Notes: a model not told the origin generated them from the letters alone. Shown: positions 7,754-17,536, counted from the first letter of the stretch. The stretch is 64,000 nt of DNA from Vibrio crassostreae (GCF_024347415.1 NZ_AP025477.1:1736001-1800000), one strand, 5' to 3'. A program made the numbers and translations.

Positions 7754-10609
7754 CTATTGCGCCACTTCATCCACCAAGTACAAGATTGATTGATATGGAA
7801 TGCCACTGTGGTGTGACAGTCCTATCTCACAGGTTCGGCTGTTACTGAATCCACGAGTACAGTTGCTCGGCACTTGTTCCTTAAGTGGGTGTACCGCCGC
7901 TTCATTCAGCTCTGGAGTGGTAAAACCTTTATCACCCGCCCAACCACAGCATTGAATGTGCTCAGGAACGATGACCTCTTCGGTACAGGCTTTAGCAAGG
8001 CTCAACATCGCGCCTTCTAAGCCCATTCGACGAGAGCTACAAGTCACATGCAACATCACGGTTTCTTGCAGTGGCTCAAGTGTCAGATGTTCAAGCAAGT
8101 ATTGGTTCACAAACCCTGTCGGCTCTAGCACTTCTAATGGCTTGGTGAACTGCTCAATACTGCGTTTAGCACACGGGCTGGTATCCATTAATACTGGGTA
8201 TTCACCCTGACGACTGGCTTGCCATAAGACTTCTTCCAGTTGTTGTGCTTTCGATTGAGCTAAGTTGGTCATTCCTTTGCTGTCGTAAGGCATGCCACAA
8301 CATTGGTCATCGAGCTTCTTCGGAAGAATCACCTCAAATCCGGCTTTGTTAAGCAAAGACATGGTCACTTCAGTTAGAGGACGTTGATCGCCCGCATCGC
8401 TTTGCTGTCCCATGGTTCGACTAGCACACGAAGGCAGGTAAACTACCTTCTTATGATTGTTTGAATTTTCTGCCGTCATTGGAGAAGAGGTCAGTGTATG
8501 ACTGTTGGACTGTGGCATTTCTGGCATCCAAACGGGTGTCGCACCTTTAGTCATCGAGCGCAAGCCATTGGTTAGCTTACCGACTGTGTTTGCGCCTAAT
8601 ACTTTACTCGCCACTTGGTTGGTTTTGAGGCCAGCCTTGGTCAGCTTAGTGGTGGTGGAGAAATGATCCGCCGTCCATTTGGCTATTGGTGTGAATTTCT
8701 GATATTTGGCAACACGAAGCTTCTTCACCAAGTCGCCAGTATTAATGCCTACCGGGCAACGCTCGGCACACAGGCCTGTCGCAGCGCAGGTATCAATGCC
8801 TTGGTACTCAAACGTCTTTTCTAGCTCGCTAGCTTCTATCTCTTCACCTGCTGCTCGGCGACGTTGCAGTTCTCGGTACAGCACAATACGTTGGCGTGGT
8901 GATAGGGTCAGTGTGCGAGACGGACAAACAGGCTCACAGAATCCACACTCAATACAGCGGTCAACAAGGTCGTCAGCAGCAGGCATCGGCTTTAAGTCTG
9001 TGATGTGGGAATTTGGATTGTCGTTAATAATAACGCCGGGGTTGAGCAGTCTTTCTGGGTCAAACAGCGCTTTGATTTGTTGCATCAAGGCGTAGCCATC
9101 TTTACCCCATTCTAATTCGACATAAGGGGCCATGTTGCGGCCAGTGCCGTGTTCTGCTTTCAGTGAACCTTGGTATTTCACCGCGACCAGTTCGGCAACG
9201 TCATCCATGAAACCGCCGTATCGATCGATCTCTTCTTGGCTGTCGAAGCCTTGAGTAAACACAAAGTGCAGGTTGCCTTCGAGGGCATGACCAAAAATGA
9301 TCGCTTCGCTGTAGTCGTATTTATCGAACAGCTCTTGCAGTTCTCGAATGCCGTTAGCGAGGTTTTCAACGGGGAAAGCCACGTCTTCAATGATAACGGT
9401 AGTACCAACTTCACGAACCGCGCCAACCGCTGGGAACATACCTTTACGAATGCCCCACAGAGTTGCGACTGTCTTTGGATCGGAAGTGAAAGGCACTGAT
9501 TCAACAATCGTGTAATCAGCTAATGCGTCCAAAATTGATTTACATTGTAAATCTAAGTCCTGCTGGGAGCTGGCGTGTGATTCAACTAAAATCGCCGCCG
9601 CTTCTAAATCTAAGCTCGGCATAAACGCAGGCATACCTGGTTTATCCGCGACTGAACGTAGTGCTCTGCCGTCCATCAACTCAACCGCGGCAACTGGAGT
9701 TTTAGACAGAGTAGTGACGGCTTTACTGGCTTGCTCGATGTCGGCAAACACTAACAGTGCTGAGGCTTTATTCGGGTGTTCAATCACCGTGTTGTAGGTG
9801 ATCTCAGCGATGAAGCCTAGCGTGCCCTCTGAACCAATCATCAGATGTTTAATGATCTCGATTGGATCGTGATAATCGACCAAGGCATTGAGCGCGTAGC
9901 CCGTGGTGTTCTTAAGGCGGTATTTATGACGGATTCTGTCGGCGAGTTCTTGATTCGAGCTGGTTTGACGGTGCAGTTCAACAATGCCATCAAACAGCGC
10001 TTTGTGTGATTGTTTGAAGGCTTCAACGCTTGCACTATCTGCTGTGTCTAAAAGGGTGCCATCGCTGAGTACGACTTTCATACTTTCGACGGTGCGATAA
10101 GAGTTTTGCGCGGTACCGCAACACATACCACTGGCGTTGTTCGCTGCAATTCCACCAATTTTACAGGTGTTGATAGAGGCTGGATCTGGGCCGATTTTAC
10201 GTTGGAAAGGGGCGAGGTACTTATTAGCATCGGCGCCAATCACGCCGGGTTGCAGGATAATTTGATTACCGTTATTGACGATTTCGTGGCCACGCCAGTC
10301 ATCGGTCAGAGTGATGAGTATCGAATCTGAAACCGCTTGCCCTGAAAGACTGGTACCTGCGGCGCGGAAGGTAAAGTGAATACCGAGTTCACGACAGCTT
10401 TGAATGGTGAAAATCACTTCGTCTAAGTTCTTAAGCCTTAGAACCATTTTCGGCACCAAGCGATAAAAACTCGCATCGGTGCCGTAAGCCAAGCGCTTTG
10501 CCTCTTGAGTGACAATGCGTTCCGTTTCTATTTTTTGAGCCAGTATCGCTTCAAGCTGCTGATAAGCTTGTGCGTCTACTACTCGCTCATTAGATGTGGT
10601 TGTCTCCAT
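7754..10609 (-). CDS. dld: FAD/FeS D-lactate dehydrogenase (quinone-linked, long form)
   Basis: A protein of about 951 residues that oxidises D-lactate to pyruvate and passes electrons to the respiratory chain at the inner face of the membrane. Domains in order: a PCMH-type FAD-binding domain (about 30-260, 'TFRAAGTSLSGQA'), an FAD-linked oxidase C domain (to about 520, 'AEHGTGRNMAPYVE'), two 4Fe-4S motifs ('CIECGFCEPVCP' and 'CAATGLCAERCP'), and two CCG domains ('CCGMPYDSKG', 'CCGWAGDKGF'). This is the fused form used by many marine gammaproteobacteria. The ATG at 10609 has AGGAAG seven bases upstream and is preferred to the GTG at 10639, which has none. It follows lldP and lldD on the same strand but is separated from lldD by a repeat element. 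Confidence 0.92.
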   Translation of the reverse strand: METTTSNERVVDAQAYQQLEAILAQKIETERIVTQEAKRLAYGTDASFYRLVPKMVLRLKNLDEVIFTIQSCRELGIHFTFRAAGTSLSGQAVSDSILITLTDDWRGHEIVNNGNQIILQPGVIGADANKYLAPFQRKIGPDPASINTCKIGGIAANNASGMCCGTAQNSYRTVESMKVVLSDGTLLDTADSASVEAFKQSHKALFDGIVELHRQTSSNQELADRIRHKYRLKNTTGYALNALVDYHDPIEIIKHLMIGSEGTLGFIAEITYNTVIEHPNKASALLVFADIEQASKAVTTLSKTPVAAVELMDGRALRSVADKPGMPAFMPSLDLEAAAILVESHASSQQDLDLQCKSILDALADYTIVESVPFTSDPKTVATLWGIRKGMFPAVGAVREVGTTVIIEDVAFPVENLANGIRELQELFDKYDYSEAIIFGHALEGNLHFVFTQGFDSQEEIDRYGGFMDDVAELVAVKYQGSLKAEHGTGRNMAPYVELEWGKDGYALMQQIKALFDPERLLNPGVIINDNPNSHITDLKPMPAADDLVDRCIECGFCEPVCPSRTLTLSPRQRIVLYRELQRRRAAGEEIEASELEKTFEYQGIDTCAATGLCAERCPVGINTGDLVKKLRVAKYQKFTPIAKWTADHFSTTTKLTKAGLKTNQVASKVLGANTVGKLTNGLRSMTKGATPVWMPEMPQSNSHTLTSSPMTAENSNNHKKVVYLPSCASRTMGQQSDAGDQRPLTEVTMSLLNKAGFEVILPKKLDDQCCGMPYDSKGMTNLAQSKAQQLEEVLWQASRQGEYPVLMDTSPCAKRSIEQFTKPLEVLEPTGFVNQYLLEHLTLEPLQETVMLHVTCSSRRMGLEGAMLSLAKACTEEVIVPEHIQCCGWAGDKGFTTPELNEAAVHPLKEQVPSNCTRGFSNSRTCEIGLSHHSGIPYQSILYLVDEVAQ

Positions 10610-10643
10610 CTTTGCTTCCTTGTGCTTCTTATTTGGCACTGGT

Positions 10644-10911
10644 TAGGGCGTGTTGACCTTTCGTGGTTAAATTTTGTTCGAGATAAAAGCGTTTTAATCG
10701 CGGCGAGGGGGAAGTAGCCTAGTCACTCTAAGCAAATCCCCCTCAACAAAGAGTAAAACGCTTTTAGCCGAACCCTTCGGGCAGCGTTTGCTGGCCATTT
10801 CTACTACGTTATCGGCTTCTCATGTAGGCTAGCTACACATCGACGCCTCTGCCTTGTATAAATACCCAGCAACTCGCTGCAAAAATCAGCTCGAAAGATC
10901 AACACGCCCTA
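10644..10911. mobile_element. MITE-like element with 20-bp terminal inverted repeats
   Basis: The ends are TAGGGCGTGTTGACCTTTCG (10644-10663) and its near-perfect inverse ending at 10911, with one mismatch. TA lies at both outer ends, so it may be a TA target duplication. Inside is a second long inverted repeat, AAAAGCGTTTTA...GAGGGGGA against TCCCCCTC...TAAAACGCTTTT. No coding frame fits in the 268 bases. It looks like a non-autonomous element of the kind mobilised in trans, placed between lldD and dld. Confidence 0.65.
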
Positions 10912-10940
10912 GTTTTTAATTTTATTTTCCAGTGCTTAAA

Positions 10941-10976
10941 CGGTGTCACAACGGCTGTGGAATTGCTGTGACACCG
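10941..10976 (-). terminator. Hairpin after lldD
   Basis: A 10-bp stem CGGTGTCACA (10941-10950) pairs with TGTGACACCG (10967-10976). Only a short TTT follows on the minus strand, so it may be a partial stop or an mRNA-stabilising hairpin between lldD and dld. Confidence 0.5.
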
Positions 10977-11038
10977 ATTGAACTTCAGTCTAAGTAGACC
11001 AAAGCATTAGTCCGAATCTGAATCCGAGTCGTGGCGGG

Positions 11039-12178
11039 TTAATCTAACCCCACCAAAGATTCACGAGTTAAGTCTTTGATTGTCTTTGCACCTGTTAATG
11101 TCATCGCAACACGCATCTCTTTATCGTAAAGGTCGAGTAGGTTTTCAACACCTGCTTGTCCTTGCGCTGCTAATGCGTAAACGAAAGAACGGCCAAGCAA
11201 AGTGCAATCCGCGCCCATTGCCATCATACGAACCACATCTAAACCTGTCCGGATACCTGAGTCGACCAGAATCTTGGTGTCGCCTTTAACTGCGTCAGCA
11301 ATCGCAGGCAGCGCTTTGGCACTTGATAGAACGCCGTCAAGCTGACGACCACCGTGGTTTGAAACGACGATGCCGTCTGCGCCAAATCTCACCGCGTCTT
11401 TTGCATCTTCTTCGTCGAGAATACCTTTGATGACCATTGGGCCGTCCCAGAAATCACGAATCCACTCTAGGTCTTTCCATGAAATTGACGGATCGAAGTT
11501 ATCACCCAACCAACCGATGTAGTCTTCCAGTTTGGTAGGAGAGCCACGGTAAGTAGAGATGTTGCCTAGGTCATGTGGTTTCCCCAGCAAGCCGACATCC
11601 ACCGCCCAACTAGGATGACGCATAGATTGGAATACGCGGCGTACTGCTGCATTTGGCCCACTCATTCCGGAATGCATGTCACGGTAACGTGCCCCGGGTA
11701 CTGGCATATCAACGGTGAAGACCAGTGTGGTCACGCCTGCTGCTTTTGCACGCTCAAGCACGTTCTTCATGAAGCCGCGATCTTTGAGCACGTAAAGCTG
11801 GAACCACATTGGGCGTTCAATCTTAGGTGCAACCTCTTCTATTGGACATACCGACACGGTCGACATCGTAAAAGGGATGCCTTTGTTATCTGCTGCTTTT
11901 GCTGCCTGTACTTCACCACGTCGCGCGTACATGCCCGTTAGACCAACAGGAGCCAGTGCGATTGGCATTGCTAGCTTTTCGCCAAATAGCTCGGTTTCTA
12001 AATTTAGATCCGACATGTCATTGAGTACACGTTGCTTGAGCGCGATTTCTGCCAGATCGGCCGTGTTGCGGCGTAAGGTGTGTTCTCCGTAAGAACCGCC
12101 GTCAATGTAGTGGAAAAGAAACGGTGGCAATTTAGCTTTTGCTGCGGCGCGGTAATCAGTCGATGCGGATATGATCAT
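11039..12178 (-). CDS. lldD: L-lactate dehydrogenase (FMN, quinone-linked)
   Basis: A 379-residue FMN-dependent alpha-hydroxyacid dehydrogenase that converts L-lactate to pyruvate at the inner membrane. Motifs: '[17 protein letters not shown]' near the N-terminus, '[18 protein letters not shown]', 'WFQLYV', and the active-site block '[12 protein letters not shown]', whose His275 is the catalytic base. '[15 protein letters not shown]' and '[14 protein letters not shown]' bind the cofactor phosphate. The length matches E. coli LldD. It lies between the lactate permease and the D-lactate dehydrogenase, so the operon handles both isomers. Confidence 0.96.
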   Translation of the reverse strand: MIISASTDYRAAAKAKLPPFLFHYIDGGSYGEHTLRRNTADLAEIALKQRVLNDMSDLNLETELFGEKLAMPIALAPVGLTGMYARRGEVQAAKAADNKGIPFTMSTVSVCPIEEVAPKIERPMWFQLYVLKDRGFMKNVLERAKAAGVTTLVFTVDMPVPGARYRDMHSGMSGPNAAVRRVFQSMRHPSWAVDVGLLGKPHDLGNISTYRGSPTKLEDYIGWLGDNFDPSISWKDLEWIRDFWDGPMVIKGILDEEDAKDAVRFGADGIVVSNHGGRQLDGVLSSAKALPAIADAVKGDTKILVDSGIRTGLDVVRMMAMGADCTLLGRSFVYALAAQGQAGVENLLDLYDKEMRVAMTLTGAKTIKDLTRESLVGLD

Positions 12179-12254
12179 AATTTCAGTCCTAAATTCTTGG
12201 GATGTTGCTCTTCTATGAGAGCTTGGCTTGGGCTGCTTTAATTCTTAATAAAAT

Positions 12255-12357
12255 GGCGTTAATACCCGAGGGTGTTGATGTGTTTTAGTATCCATTCCGA
12301 AACTCATCAACTGTCTTGTTAGACGGTGTTGCAGTCGGGGAATTGAGTATTAACGCC
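12255..12357. repeat. Long imperfect inverted repeat between lldP and lldD
   Basis: GGCGTTAATAC (12255-12265) is mirrored by GTATTAACGCC (12347-12357). Inner arms CCCGA/TCGGG and GTTGATG/CATCAAC extend the pairing. The roughly 100-base structure fills half of the gap between lldP and lldD. It may be an intergenic repeat or an mRNA processing or attenuation structure; it lacks a U tract. Confidence 0.55.
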
Positions 12358-12383
12358 AAGTACTTTTGTCACGACTTACGGGT

Positions 12384-14075
12384 TTACATAAGTGCGTCTG
12401 TCATTTTGAAGCCGTAGATAACCACTAGGCCGATGATTCCTGTCATCACCAAGTAGTAAAACGTTGGGATGATTGTCTTACGTAGGGTTGCGCCTTCGCG
12501 TCCTAATAAGCCCACGGTTGCTGATGCGGCTACCACGTTGTGAATCGCAATCATGTTACCGGCTGCTGCACCAACGGCTTGCAGAGCAACAACCACTGCA
12601 CTAGAGATAGTCAGAGTTTGCGCGACTTCGAATTGGAATTGGCTGAACATCATGTTTGAAACCGTGTTCGAACCTGCAATGAAGGCACCTAGCGCACCAA
12701 CCGTGGCACTCAGCGCTGGGAATGCGCCGCCGACTAGGTCAGCTGCGAAGTTGGCAGTAGTTACTGGCATACTTGCCAAATCAGCGCCGTTAACACCAGA
12801 GTTAATGAAGATACGAACCATTGGGATGGTGAACACCAATACAAAGCCTGCACCAATCAGTGTCTTGCTCGACTCACCAAAGGCTTTAGCCAGTGGAGCT
12901 GCGCTGCGTGATTGCATTAGAACCGCAACTAGCGCGACGAAGACCAAGATGCCGCCTGGTAGATACAGAGGTTGAATAGCAGTGCTTACGCCAGTCTCGC
13001 CAAGGATGTTGCTGAACGATAAGCTCACGCTCTTAAGCAGGCCTTTGAACTCAGGGCTCACACGGCTAGCAACCAGAGTCATAGCGAGCAGCACGTAAGG
13101 TGCCCATGCCATCGCCATACTCATCTTCTTGTGGCCTTGGTTGTCGTCTAGATCGATTTTCAGAGAACCTAGCCATTCTGCTGGCCATTTGTCTTCGCTT
13201 TCAAAATCCCATTTTGATTTTGGAACTAGGAAGCCACGTTTTGCTGCAGTAACCACAATTGCTAGGCCAACCAGACCACCAATCAATGATGGGAATTCTG
13301 CGCCTAGGAAGACACCAGTCAGTGCGTAAGGAATAGTGAAAGCAGCACCCGCGAACAGTGCGAACGGTAGGATATCTAAACCTTCAGTCCAGCTTTTGTT
13401 TTTACCGAAGAAACGAGTCAGCATCATTGCCATCAGCACAGGCATCATCACACCGACAGAAGCGTGAATCAGCGCGACACTTGACGTGATTTGTTGTAGG
13501 TAAGCATCCCAAGTAGAGCCGTGAGCAATCAGGCTTTCACCGATGTTGTGCGTGTCCAAACCTTTGTTCACACCGACGATAATTGGAGTGCCAACCGCGC
13601 CGAATGATACTGGTGTCGATTGGATCATCATGCCCATCAGTACCGCAGCAAGCGCAGGGAAGCCGATAGCAACCAGTAGCGGTGCTGCAATAGCTGCAGG
13701 TGTGCCGAAGCCAGATGCCCCCTCAATGAAGGAGCCGAAACACCAAGCGATGATGATCGCCTGAACACGACGGTCAGCGGATATGTCCGTGAAGCCGTTA
13801 CGGATGGTGGTGATAGCTCCGGTGTGTTTCAAAGTGTTTAATAAGAAGATGGCGCCGAACACAATCCAGAGAACCGACACGGTAATGCCGAAGCCTTGAA
13901 ATACAGAAGCCAGCACGCGAGTGCCAGACATATCCCAAGCAAATAGGGCAATAGCAACGGTTAATGCAAATGCCACTGGCATCGCTTTTTTCGCAGGCCA
14001 GTTCAGGCCGACCAGCAGAATCGCTGCAACAACTATTGGTGAAAAGGCCAATAGAGCTAGTAGAGTTTCACTCAT
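12384..14075 (-). CDS. lldP: L-lactate permease
   Basis: A 563-residue, strongly hydrophobic LctP/LldP-family transporter with about 12-14 membrane helices. It imports lactate (L, D and often glycolate) by proton symport. Family landmarks are '[20 protein letters not shown]', '[18 protein letters not shown]' and '[20 protein letters not shown]' near the C-terminus. It is the first gene of a minus-strand lldP-lldD-dld series and is divergent from a LysR regulator. E. coli uses the GntR-type LldR for this operon; here the adjacent regulator is of another family. Confidence 0.95.
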   Translation of the reverse strand: MSETLLALLAFSPIVVAAILLVGLNWPAKKAMPVAFALTVAIALFAWDMSGTRVLASVFQGFGITVSVLWIVFGAIFLLNTLKHTGAITTIRNGFTDISADRRVQAIIIAWCFGSFIEGASGFGTPAAIAAPLLVAIGFPALAAVLMGMMIQSTPVSFGAVGTPIIVGVNKGLDTHNIGESLIAHGSTWDAYLQQITSSVALIHASVGVMMPVLMAMMLTRFFGKNKSWTEGLDILPFALFAGAAFTIPYALTGVFLGAEFPSLIGGLVGLAIVVTAAKRGFLVPKSKWDFESEDKWPAEWLGSLKIDLDDNQGHKKMSMAMAWAPYVLLAMTLVASRVSPEFKGLLKSVSLSFSNILGETGVSTAIQPLYLPGGILVFVALVAVLMQSRSAAPLAKAFGESSKTLIGAGFVLVFTIPMVRIFINSGVNGADLASMPVTTANFAADLVGGAFPALSATVGALGAFIAGSNTVSNMMFSQFQFEVAQTLTISSAVVVALQAVGAAAGNMIAIHNVVAASATVGLLGREGATLRKTIIPTFYYLVMTGIIGLVVIYGFKMTDALM

Positions 14076-14308
14076 GGGTACTTCCTCGTACTGTTTTCAA
14101 ACGTTCATGTTTGAAGTAGATAACACGTTATGGGTTGTCATTTTTGATTCGCTATTGGCCTCTAAGCGGGAACCATTTAGGTGCGAATCTTGTAATTGGA
14201 ATGACTCTTTTGTAATTGTTTTGTTAATTTGGCGTGAATTTACCCCTTTATTTTTTATTGATATAGGGAAATAATGAAAATAATTAATTCCAAAATTGGC
14301 ATAATCAG
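14076..14308. promoter_or_regulatory. Divergent promoter region of lldP and the LysR gene
   Basis: A 233-base AT-rich gap between divergent starts. The only operator-like feature I can point to is CCAAAATTGG (14290-14299) just before the LysR start, within a T-N11-A-like setting typical of LysR sites. No clear CRP site was seen. Confidence 0.4.
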
Positions 14309-15226
14309 ATGCGAGCAGATGATTTGATCCTGTTTTCACAGGTAGTAGAACTGGGCAGTTTCAGTAAGGTAGCAGAGCAAAATAACCTTACAAATTCGGT
14401 AGTTAGTAAAAGAATTGCACGCCTAGAGGAAGAAATTGGCGTGCAATTATTATATCGAACGACGCGTAAATTGACCCTGACTGAGGCGGGCAAGGCAATT
14501 TTGCACGGAGCCAAAAATGTGAAGCAGGCGACTCAAGAGGCTATGGACGCAGTTTCAGGCTTTGGTGAAAATGTCAGCGGTCATATCAAAATGTCAGTGC
14601 CTACTATCTCTGGAGATTTGATTCTGGCAGACGCCGTTGCTGAGTTTTGTAATATGCATCCAGGTTTAACAGTCGATATGTCACTGGACAATCGCTTTGT
14701 GGACTTAGTAGAAGATGGTTTGGACTTGGTGATTCGTACCGGTTACCTAGAAGACTCCAGCTTGATTGCGCGACACATATTGGATTCTCAATGGGTAGTG
14801 TGTGCCTCGTCCTCTTATATTGCCAAGAACGGTAAACCGATGCAGCCCAAAGACTTAGTGGAGCACAACTGCTTGCAATACGCCTATCAAACCACAGGGG
14901 CGAGTGAGTGGCAGTTTCTGCATAGCAAAGACGGTTGTACAGACAACGACAAATATATCGTGCGTGTTTCGGGCTCTTTCTCGACAGACAACGCGACTGC
15001 ATTGAGAAAAGCGGCGCTGGGCGGTCATGGGGTCGCGTATGTGCCACGTTGTCTGGTTTATCACGATATTCGCAATGGTCAGCTGGTGGACATTTTCCCG
15101 GATTTAGTTGGCAAAAAGTTGGGTATTTATGCGGTGTACCCTTTTACTCGCCAGCCCCCGAACAAAATTAAGCTACTGATCGAACACATCAGAACGCGTT
15201 ACCTGACGATTTCACACTATTTCTAA
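14309..15226 (+). CDS. LysR-family regulator, probable lactate operon regulator
   Basis: A 305-residue LysR-type regulator. The N-terminal winged helix (about 1-60) reads 'LILFSQVVELGSFSKVAEQN' and 'VVSKRIARLEEEIGVQLLYR'. The C-terminal substrate-binding domain (about 88-295) includes 'LVIRTGYLEDSSLIAR', as in the LysR subgroup close to CrgA/AaeR-type proteins. It is divergent from lldP, and such pairs usually act on the shared promoter, so control of lactate genes is likely but inferred. The co-inducer is unknown. Confidence 0.88.
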   Translation: MRADDLILFSQVVELGSFSKVAEQNNLTNSVVSKRIARLEEEIGVQLLYRTTRKLTLTEAGKAILHGAKNVKQATQEAMDAVSGFGENVSGHIKMSVPTISGDLILADAVAEFCNMHPGLTVDMSLDNRFVDLVEDGLDLVIRTGYLEDSSLIARHILDSQWVVCASSSYIAKNGKPMQPKDLVEHNCLQYAYQTTGASEWQFLHSKDGCTDNDKYIVRVSGSFSTDNATALRKAALGGHGVAYVPRCLVYHDIRNGQLVDIFPDLVGKKLGIYAVYPFTRQPPNKIKLLIEHIRTRYLTISHYF

Positions 15227-15288
15227 TGCTATGAGTTTTCTCCATGTTTTGATGAGTAGAGTCATAGCGTTACAGCATATAAAAGAAG

Positions 15289-15453
15289 GATCACGACGAC
15301 CGCGTGGTATCTGCACACTCTTATAAGTTCATGGCTGAGCTGCAAGACAAGTATGAAGGTGGTGCGCCTGGGATGATTCGTATTGATGTCAATGCGGATC
15401 ATGGTGCCGGAATGCCATTAATTAAGGCTATCCTATGCATTTACCCTGTTTAA
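15289..15453 (+). pseudogene. C-terminal remnant of a prolyl oligopeptidase (S9 family)
   Basis: One frame from 15289 to the TAA at 15451-15453 encodes [20 protein letters not shown], continuing [20 protein letters not shown] and then GMP before the match ends. This is the C-terminal segment of prolyl endopeptidases, holding the catalytic Asp ('DHDDRV') and His ('ADHGAG'). Upstream bases do not continue the family, and the tail after 'GMP' diverges. About 50 residues of a protein of roughly 700 survive. It is a relic left by deletion between the lactate and glycoside loci. Confidence 0.8.
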
Positions 15454-15510
15454 TATGGGCGTTGAAACGTTGAGCTAATTTTCCCAATATCAGACATTAC
15501 CCTTCCAATA

Positions 15511-15546
15511 AAACCTCAAAATCTAGCGCAGACTTTGAGGTTTTTC
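15511..15546 (+). terminator. Terminator downstream of the peptidase remnant
   Basis: The stem AAACCTCAAA (15511-15520) pairs with TTTGAGGTTT (15534-15543), followed by TT. It probably once served the lost peptidase gene. No other gene ends between it and the LysR gene. Confidence 0.7.
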
Positions 15547-15635
15547 ATATATATGAAAGCCAATCAAAGCTGCACCATATTTCCCCCACTTTTACACTCT
15601 GTTTTCCGTGATAGACCCCGCCATTATTGATGAAA

Positions 15636-15649
15636 TGAAAGCGATTTCA
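15636..15649. promoter_or_regulatory. LacI-type operator upstream of the porin gene
   Basis: TGAAAGCGATTTCA is a 14-bp near-palindrome centred on CG with one mismatch, the usual form of LacI/GalR operators. It lies about 190 bases before the porin start and resembles the sites at 17568 and 20110. Confidence 0.55.
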
Positions 15650-15839
15650 AGCTGCTATTTTACGAAGTGTTTAGTGTAGGTGGTTGATATTTAATTGATA
15701 ATTTTAGCTGTGAACTTTCTAAAAGTTTCATGGGTTTTAAGCTAATTTATCAGTGTGAACAGCGACTAACTTTTCAACGCTTTCATTGCTTAATATTTCC
15801 CTGTTCGATGAAAACTCAAAAAAATAATAGGGAATTACA

Positions 15840-17123
15840 ATGCAAAAATTTAAGCTTTTGCCAATAACAGTCGCAGTGGCGGCTTCGCTTGCTTCACTTT
15901 CTTCTTTTGCTGCTGATACTAATATCGAAGCATTAGAAAAACGAATCCAAGAGCTAGAGTCTAAGGTTGTTGACATTGATTATGTTAACGATCAACAACC
16001 CGCGGTTTTAACTGCAGAAACTAAGGTGCCAGATGGCATCGTCTTCTCTGGTTATGCTCGTTACGGCGCTCACTACAAGAGTGGTGATGAGCGTTATGTA
16101 GACATCGGTACAACGGGTCGCTCTGTTGGTCGTTTAGGTAACGAAGCTAATGGCGGTGAAGTTCAGTTAGCTAAGCTTTTCCAAGCTGACAACGGTGCTA
16201 TCTGGGACATCGTGTTCATGGCTGACCATTGGGAAGCTGACGCTTGGGCTGACGACGGCGGCCTAAGTATGAAAAAAATGTACGCAGGTGTAACCAACGT
16301 ATTTGAAAGCCAGCCTGAGCTTTACATGTGGGCTGGTCGTGACTTCCATCAACGTCCGCAACAAGGTTTGAACGATTACTTCTGGATGACACACGATGGT
16401 CAAGGTGCTGGTTTTAACAACTTAGATTTCGGTGGCGCCAAGCTAGACATGGGCTTCGTTGGCCAAGTGAAAGGCGGCCTCGTAAATGATAACGGCCGAT
16501 ACGCTGTGACTGCAAAATTGCATAGCATTAATGCTGGTATTGGTAACTTAGATTTTTATGCGAACTACGGTTTTGCTTCTGATGAAGCTGACGTAGCTGG
16601 TGAGCCAAAAGTTAGTGATGAAACGGCATACTTAGTAGGCGCGACATTAGGCTTGGGTGAGTCTAACAAGTTGGTTGTTAAGTATGGTGACGGTGCGGAT
16701 TCGTCAGTATATGACCTGAAAGGTGACTACCAAACGTTGTACGCAAGTGTTGAAGGTAGCTATGCAGCGACAGACAAGTTCATCATCGACTATTTAGTGT
16801 CATATAAAGACAACTCTGGCTCAGACCTAGATCGCGAGAACACGGAATACGCTGGTATCGTTCGTCCACAGTACCAATGGGATGATGTTCATTCTACATG
16901 GTTAGAAGCGGGCTACGGCATGGTTGATTACGATGACGACGGTGAAGAGAACGCATGGAAAGTAACGCTTTCTCAAAACGTTTCTCTAGGTGGCTTACCT
17001 TGGAGCCGTCCAATGCTTCGTTTCTACACAACTGTGGGTGATGTAGAAACCAAAGGCAACACAGTGAAGACAACGAATGTTGACACATTGTCGTTCGGCG
17101 CAATGTTTGAAGCTTGGTGGTAA
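15840..17123 (+). CDS. LamB-like carbohydrate porin
   Basis: A 427-residue outer-membrane protein. The signal peptide ends at 'SFA' (cleavage after Ala24). A short coiled-coil segment 'IEALEKRIQELESKV' follows, then a beta barrel of alternating aromatic strands ending in 'FGAMFEAWW', the typical maltoporin terminus. The stretch 'FSGYARYGAHYKSGDERYVD' also fits LamB-family channels. It likely lets oligosaccharides cross the outer membrane for the ABC transporter encoded downstream. It has its own LacI-type operator-like site upstream and a strong terminator downstream, so it is a separate unit of the same regulon. The sugar is not determined. Confidence 0.88.
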   Translation: MQKFKLLPITVAVAASLASLSSFAADTNIEALEKRIQELESKVVDIDYVNDQQPAVLTAETKVPDGIVFSGYARYGAHYKSGDERYVDIGTTGRSVGRLGNEANGGEVQLAKLFQADNGAIWDIVFMADHWEADAWADDGGLSMKKMYAGVTNVFESQPELYMWAGRDFHQRPQQGLNDYFWMTHDGQGAGFNNLDFGGAKLDMGFVGQVKGGLVNDNGRYAVTAKLHSINAGIGNLDFYANYGFASDEADVAGEPKVSDETAYLVGATLGLGESNKLVVKYGDGADSSVYDLKGDYQTLYASVEGSYAATDKFIIDYLVSYKDNSGSDLDRENTEYAGIVRPQYQWDDVHSTWLEAGYGMVDYDDDGEENAWKVTLSQNVSLGGLPWSRPMLRFYTTVGDVETKGNTVKTTNVDTLSFGAMFEAWW

Positions 17124-17275
17124 TCACCGATATAGAAAGAGCGGCTCTTTGAATTCGGCATATTTTCAAAGAGCCATGCTTTCGAATATCCATGCTTTTC
17201 AATAGTACGTAAATACTGTCCATTTTAGCCCTAAAGGCAGATTGATTAGGGCACGTTTCAATTAACTCCATTCTT

Positions 17276-17300
17276 GGGCACATTTTTGTGCCCTTTTTTT
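17276..17300 (+). terminator. Terminator of the porin gene
   Basis: The stem GGGCACA (17276-17282) pairs with TGTGCCC (17287-17293) around a four-T loop, and a run of seven T follows. Confidence 0.93.
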
Positions 17301-17323
17301 CGCCACTAGGTCAAGGATGCACT

Positions 17324-17395
17324 ATGAGACTTTCTTCCATCGTGTCTCTAGTATATTTAGGTTTCTCTGTACTGATCGTGATTATGCATGGTTAA
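17324..17395 (+). CDS. Possible 23-residue single-helix membrane peptide
   Basis: ATG at 17324 to TAA at 17395 encodes MRLSSIVSLVYLGFSVLIVI followed by MHG: a positive N-terminus, then about 17 hydrophobic residues, enough for one membrane helix. AAGGA lies eight bases before the start. It sits alone between the porin terminator and the LacI control region. The hydrophobic pattern with a good ribosome binding site is suggestive, but at this length chance cannot be excluded. Known single-helix small proteins often modulate transporters; any such role here is speculation. Confidence 0.4.
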   Translation: MRLSSIVSLVYLGFSVLIVIMHG

Positions 17396-17536
17396 GCATC
17401 AGTAGCAATAAAGACATAACGACTCGAATCGAAAACATCACCCAATCGCGCTGATAGAAAAACTGAGTTTAGACGTGCTTGTTTGATCTGAAGAACAAGT
17501 AACCGATAGGCGTCCTGATAGTATTAACAATAATCT

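Noticed and set aside
8706..9095. A 129-codon open frame on the plus strand inside dld
   Set aside because: The minus strand encodes the 4Fe-4S region of D-lactate dehydrogenase; the plus frame shows no independent signal.
15707..15732. A TGTGA at 15710 as a possible CRP site upstream of the porin
   Set aside because: The second half-site at the required spacing (AAAAG) does not fit TCACA.
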